In this document: positions 60,258-64,000 of the stretch, one piece after another | Numbering within the stretch: the first letter of the stretch is position 1 | Layout of the letters: each line of letters starts with the position of its first letter | NCBI GenBank assembly: GCA_965228165.1 | Contig: CBDDHB010000003.1 | Location: forward strand, 496,001 to 560,000 | Source of the DNA: Oleispirillum sp965228165 | GTDB lineage: Bacteria; Pseudomonadota; Alphaproteobacteria; Rhodospirillales; Rhodospirillaceae | DNA length: 64,000 bases | Direction: 5' to 3' | Position numbers and translations under genes: made by a program | Notes under the pieces: generated by a model | The model's input: only the letters and a program-made list of their open reading frames with translations | What the model was told of the DNA's origin: nothing | Databases searched by the model: none

Positions 60258-62027
60258 GCATCCGTCTTCTCCCCCCCCCGATCTGGTCAACCGCATCGCG
60301 GCGGGCGAGGTGGTGGAACGCCCCGCCGCCGCCAAGGAAATCGTCGAAAACGCCCTGGACGCCGGGGCGACGCGCATCGCGGTGACGATCCAGGACGGCG
60401 GGCGCGGCCTGATCGCGGTCACCGACGACGGTTGCGGCATGACGGCGGACGAGCTTTCCCTCGCCGTGGAGCGTCACGCCACCTCGAAGCTGCCCACCGG
60501 CGATCTGACCCACATCGACCACTTCGGCTTTCGCGGCGAGGCCCTGCCCAGCATCGGCGCGGTGGCGCGCCTGTCCATCGTTTCCCGCCCGCCGGGGGCG
60601 GACGCCGCTTGGCGGATCGCGGTGGAAGGCGGCGCGAAATCCGCGCCCGAACCCGCCGCCCACCCGCCCGGCACCCGCGTCGAAATCCGCGACCTGTTCT
60701 TCGCCACTCCGACGCGCCTGAAGTTCCTGAAAAGCCCGCGCACCGAGGCCTCCCACGCCCTGGACGCGGTGAAGCGTCTGGCGATGGCGCACCCGCAGGT
60801 GGGGTTTTCCTTTACCGACGACGGGCGGGAACGCCTGACCCTGCCGCCCGAAGGCGGCGATCTGTTCGACGCCCGCCTCGCCCGCCTGCGCGCCCTGCTG
60901 GGCCGCGACTTCGCCACCAACGCGGTGGCGGTGGATATCGACCGCGAAGGCCTGCGCCTCACCGGCTATGCCGGTCTGCCCACCCACAACGTCGGCACCG
61001 CGCAGGAACAATTCCTGTTCGTCAACGGTCGCCCGGTGCGCGACCGCCTGCTGCTGGGGGCGGTGCGCGGCGCCTATCGCGACGTTCTGGCGCACGACCG
61101 CCACCCGGTTTTGGCCCTGTTCCTCACCGTCGATCCGGAATTCGTCGACGTCAACGTCCACCCGGCGAAGGCCGAGGTCCGTTTCCGCGACCCCGGACTG
61201 GTCCGCGCGTTGATCGTCTCCGGCCTGAAATCGGCGATCGGCGGGGCGATGCATCGCGCCGCCGACGCCGCGCCCGCGATGCTCGCCGCCTTCCGCCCCG
61301 AGGGCGGGTTCGGCGGCTCAGGCGGGTTCGGCTTCGGCTCGCCCCGCCAACCCGCGCGCCGAACTGGACGCGGCGATTGCTTTCCAGGCTCCCGCCGCCG
61401 GTTTCGCCGAATCCGCCCTGCCCGGCCTCTCCCTGCCGCCCGGCGGCGCTGTGCGCGGCAGCGGCGGCGAGGCTCCGGCAATGCCGGAAACCGGCGCGGC
61501 GTTCCCCTTGGGGCAGGCGCGCGCCCAGGTGCACGAAACCTACATCGTGGCGCAGACCGAGGACGGCATCGTCGTCGTCGATCAGCACGCCGCGCACGAG
61601 CGCATCGTGTTGGAAAAGATCAAGGCGGAAATCGCCGCCTCCGGCGTCAAGCGTCAGGTGCTGCTGCTGCCCGAGGTGGTGGAACTGGACGAGGCCGCCG
61701 CCGACCGCCTGTGCGCGCGGGGAGAAGACCTGGCGGGCATGGGCCTGACCGTCGAACGCTTCGGCGAGGACGCGGTGGTGGTGCGGGAAATTCCCGCCGC
61801 CCTGGGCAACGCCGACGTCCGCGCCCTGGTCCGCGACATCGCGGATTCCCTGACCGAATGGGACGACGCCTCGGCGCTGTCCGACCGGCTGAACCGGCTG
61901 CTCGCCACCGTCGCCTGCCACGGCTCGGTGCGCGCCGGACGCCGCCTGTCGGTCGAGGAAATGAACGCGCTTCTGCGCCAGATCGAAACCACGCCGCGCG
62001 GCGGCCAGTGCAACCACGGCCGCCCAT
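60254..62027 (+). pseudogene. mutL: MutL mismatch-repair ATPase, multiply disrupted
   Basis: Expected start is GTG 60254 (MSIRLLPP), overlapping the pgi stop, but the C9 run 60271-60279 puts it out of frame with the body DLVNRIAAGEVV. The body can be read only from an ATG inside pgi (60142). In the ATPase motif ERPAAAKEIVEN one residue is missing compared with E. coli ERPASVVKELVEN. A second frame change falls at about 61342-61345 in the linker. The C-terminal domain (VDQHAAHERIVLEK, ACHGSVRAGRRLS, QCNHGRP) then reads to 62027, where the gene is cut and joined to the 3' part of a convergent MFS gene. The last ~15 residues are lost. MutL couples MutS mismatch recognition to repair; as read this gene cannot give a normal protein. 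Confidence 0.88.
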
Positions 62028-62993
62028 GCCGAAGGAAAAGCCGAAGAACAGACCGGCGATGGTGCCCACCTTGCCCGGAACCAGCTCCTGCCCGTAGACG
62101 ACGATCGCCGAAAACGCCGAGGCGAGAATCAAGCCGATGATCACCGTCAGAATCGGCGTCCAGAACAGGTTGGCATGGGGCAGCATCAGGGTGAAGGGCA
62201 GCACCCCCAGGATCGAGCGCCAGATCACCACCTTGCGCCCCAGGCGGTCGCCCACCGGCCCGCCGATCAGGGTTCCCGCCGCCACCGCGCCCAGGAAGAT
62301 GGACAGATAGACCTGCGACTGCCGCACCGAAAGCTGGAAGGTCTCCATCAGATAGAAGGCGTAATAGCTGGTCAGGCTGGCCATGTAGACGTTCTTGGAA
62401 AACACCAGCATCGCCAGAAGACCCAGGGTGATCAACACCTTGCGGCGCGGCAGGACCATCTCCGGGACCGGTCCGGCGGGCTTTTTCGCGGCCTGGGCGC
62501 GGGCCTCGCGGTACCACAGGCCGACCCGCCACAGCACCATCGCGGCGATCAGCGCGGCGGCGGAAAACCACGCCACCGAGGCCTGCCCATACGGCACCAC
62601 GATCAACGCCGCCAACAGCGGGCCGAAGGCGGTGCCGGAATTGCCGCCCACCTGGAACACCGATTGCGCCAGACCGAAGCGCCCGCCCGAGGCCATGCGG
62701 GCGACTCGCGACGACTCGGGGTGGAAGATCGACGACCCCATCCCCAGCACCAGGGAAAACGGCTTGGGGTGCTTGTCGGTGTAGAAGCCGACCCAGGGCT
62801 GCAACAGCGACGCGGTTAGCTGGAAGGTCAGGGTCAACAGGCCGATCTGGCCGAAATCCAGGGAATAGTTGGTCTTCAGGATCGGATAGATCGCCGCCAG
62901 CAACGACTGCATCATGTCGTTGAGCATATGGCAGAAGCTCAAGGCCAGCAGCACCGTGAAGGCGGTGGTTCCGGCGGACGTTTCCTGGCGCAC
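62020..62993 (-). pseudogene. Fosmidomycin-resistance-type MFS transporter, 3'-truncated
   Basis: From GTG 62993 (GGAGG 6 bases upstream). Matches the Fsr family: FCHMLNDMMQSLLAAIYPIL, FQLTASLLQPWVGFYTDKHP, the diagnostic SSIFHPESSRVARMASGGR and QSVFQVGGN. Between FSLVLGM and GSSIF about 30 residues (one membrane helix) are missing, as if deleted between two GMG-encoding repeats. The frame ends abruptly after FGFSFGMGG at the mutL junction. About 322 residues remain of the usual ~400. Probably non-functional. Confidence 0.85.
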
Positions 62994-63223
62994 CCGCACC
63001 CTCCAATTGACGAACGATGTGCAACAGTGCTGTTATATCGGGGGCGCCGCCGCAAGCCGCAAGCGACGAAACGCCCCGAACTCCGCCGCGCCTGCTGCGA
63101 AAATGCCACAGAGTTTGCGACGGCGGAGGCGACGCCCCATATCGCGTCAGGGGAGAAGGGTACGTCCAAGAGTGCGTCCGATGGGGACTGTCCGGCTTTC
63201 ATCCGAAACGCAGGAGGTCCGTG

Positions 63224-64000
63224 ATGTTGTTCCAGTTGTTCATGCGTCGTCTGATCCGCCATGGGGCGTTGACCGTGGTCCTGCCCGGCGGCAAGTCCTT
63301 CCGCGTCGGAAACGGGCCGGAGGACGGCCCGGCGCCGCTGCGCCTGATCATCGACGACCCCAAGGTTCTGCGCCGCCTGCCCTGGAGGCCCGCGCTGGCC
63401 TTCGGCGAAGGCTATATGGACGGCTCCGTCCGCGTCGAGAACGGCTCGCTTCGCGACTTCCTGGCGCTGTTCATGAAGAACGTCGCGGACGCCCGCGATC
63501 ACCCCTTCTCGCACGCCAAAAGCGCCGCCGACCGCCTGATCCGCCGCCTGCACCAGAACAACCCGATCCCCCGCGCGGCGAAGAACGTCGCCCACCACTA
63601 CGACCTGTCGCCCCGCCTGTACGAGCTTTTCCTCGACGCCGACCGGCAGTATTCCTGCGCCTATTTCCCCACCGGGACGGAAACCCTGGAACAAGCCCAA
63701 GAGGCGAAAAAGCGCCACATCGCGGCGAAGCTTCTCCTCCGCCCCGGCATGAGCGTGCTCGACGTCGGCTGCGGCTGGGGCGGCACCGCGCTCTCCCTGG
63801 CGAAGGATTTCGACGTTTCGGTCACCGGCATCACCCTGTCCGAACGCCAGTTGGAGGTGGCGCGCCAGCGCGCCCAGACGGCCGGGCTCGCCGACCGGGT
63901 GCGCTTCGACCTGATGGACTATCGCGAGGTCGAGGGACGCTTCGACCGCATCGTTTCGGTCGGCATGTTCGAACACGTCGGGGTGCGCTTCTACCGCGCC
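63224..64000 (+). CDS. cfa: Cyclopropane-fatty-acyl-phospholipid synthase-like methyltransferase (3' end off the window)
   Basis: 259 codons visible from ATG 63224, preceded by GCAGGAGG. CFA synthase family: N-terminal lipid-binding domain (FGEGYMDGSVRV), NVAHHYDLSPRLYELFLD, the QYSCAYF block, the SAM loop VLDVGCGWGGTALSLA near residues 182-197, GITLSERQLEVAR, and FDRIVSVGMFEHVG. It adds a methylene bridge to unsaturated membrane acyl chains. The remainder, about a third of the protein, is beyond the edge. It may share the 230-base control region with the divergent MFS gene. Confidence 0.93.
   Translation, partial: MLFQLFMRRLIRHGALTVVLPGGKSFRVGNGPEDGPAPLRLIIDDPKVLRRLPWRPALAFGEGYMDGSVRVENGSLRDFLALFMKNVADARDHPFSHAKSAADRLIRRLHQNNPIPRAAKNVAHHYDLSPRLYELFLDADRQYSCAYFPTGTETLEQAQEAKKRHIAAKLLLRPGMSVLDVGCGWGGTALSLAKDFDVSVTGITLSERQLEVARQRAQTAGLADRVRFDLMDYREVEGRFDRIVSVGMFEHVGVRFYRA

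Noticed and set aside
58293..60440. A 715-codon open frame on the minus strand
   Set aside because: Antisense shadow of pgi and the start of mutL.

Overview
The window reads as chromosomal DNA from a GC-rich, flagellated alphaproteobacterium, most likely order Rhodospirillales. This rests on a recognisable CtrA and its phosphotransferase ChpT, a class I lysyl-tRNA synthetase, a DUF3035 lipoprotein after ileS-lspA, and overlapping GTG/ATGA gene starts. A Na+-pumping acyl-CoA decarboxylase cluster and a double-cubane-cluster-type ATP-dependent reductase operon suggest that it lives at least partly without oxygen. I saw no rRNA, tRNA, CRISPR array or integrase.

Layout. 1-3139 (minus): fliF-fliG-fliH, leaving by the left edge. 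3408-8206 (plus): a five-gene operon with a periplasmic Ig-like protein, a NapH-like membrane polyferredoxin interrupted by an in-frame UGA, a double-cubane cluster protein, its activator ATPase, and a frameshifted TauE/SafE-like membrane protein. 8200-9974 (minus): fliI-fliJ. 10106: ctrA, with a DnaA box and a CtrA-like box in its upstream region. 10946-17760 (minus): hsp20, then a chemotaxis operon (cheA-cheY-cheB-cheR) headed by chpT. 17957-24417: nadK, an AbrB-type transporter, a HAD phosphatase, pyrD, a DUF952 protein, a tiny protein behind a consensus sigma-54 promoter, a class IV aminotransferase and an ICMT-like methyltransferase. 24490-24761: a MITE-like element that ends inside the lysK stop codon. 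24759-32910: lysK, a Tet-type MFS pump, a TetR regulator, and a decayed MFP-RND-OMF efflux operon. 33030-38525: an acyltransferase, a GNAT, a DinG-type helicase and an unknown coiled-coil protein. 38601-44432 (minus): biotin-dependent Na+-decarboxylase genes (alpha, gamma, biotin carrier, beta) plus two further gamma paralogues, each with its own terminator. 45303-54750: ribF-ileS-lspA-DUF3035-M16-M16-nitrilase-lhgO. 54830-57146: an AT-richer island with a dGTPase and an unknown protein. 57497-58309: a HigBA toxin-antitoxin pair. 58452-62993: pgi, a broken mutL, and a truncated fosmidomycin-type MFS gene. 63224 to the right edge: cfa.

Two themes stand out. First, the 3408-8206 operon looks like a membrane-linked electron supply for a double-cubane ATP-dependent reductase. 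Second, many non-essential genes carry single frame-shifting indels, mostly in short C/G runs (SafE-like, cheB, cheA, abrB, MFP, RND, mutL), and there are two short-homology deletion joins. The large housekeeping genes (ileS, lysK, pgi, pyrD, nadK, ribF) read cleanly. mutL itself carries four lesions, so a mismatch-repair-deficient lineage would explain the pattern. Base-calling errors in homopolymers are the main alternative and cannot be excluded from the sequence alone.
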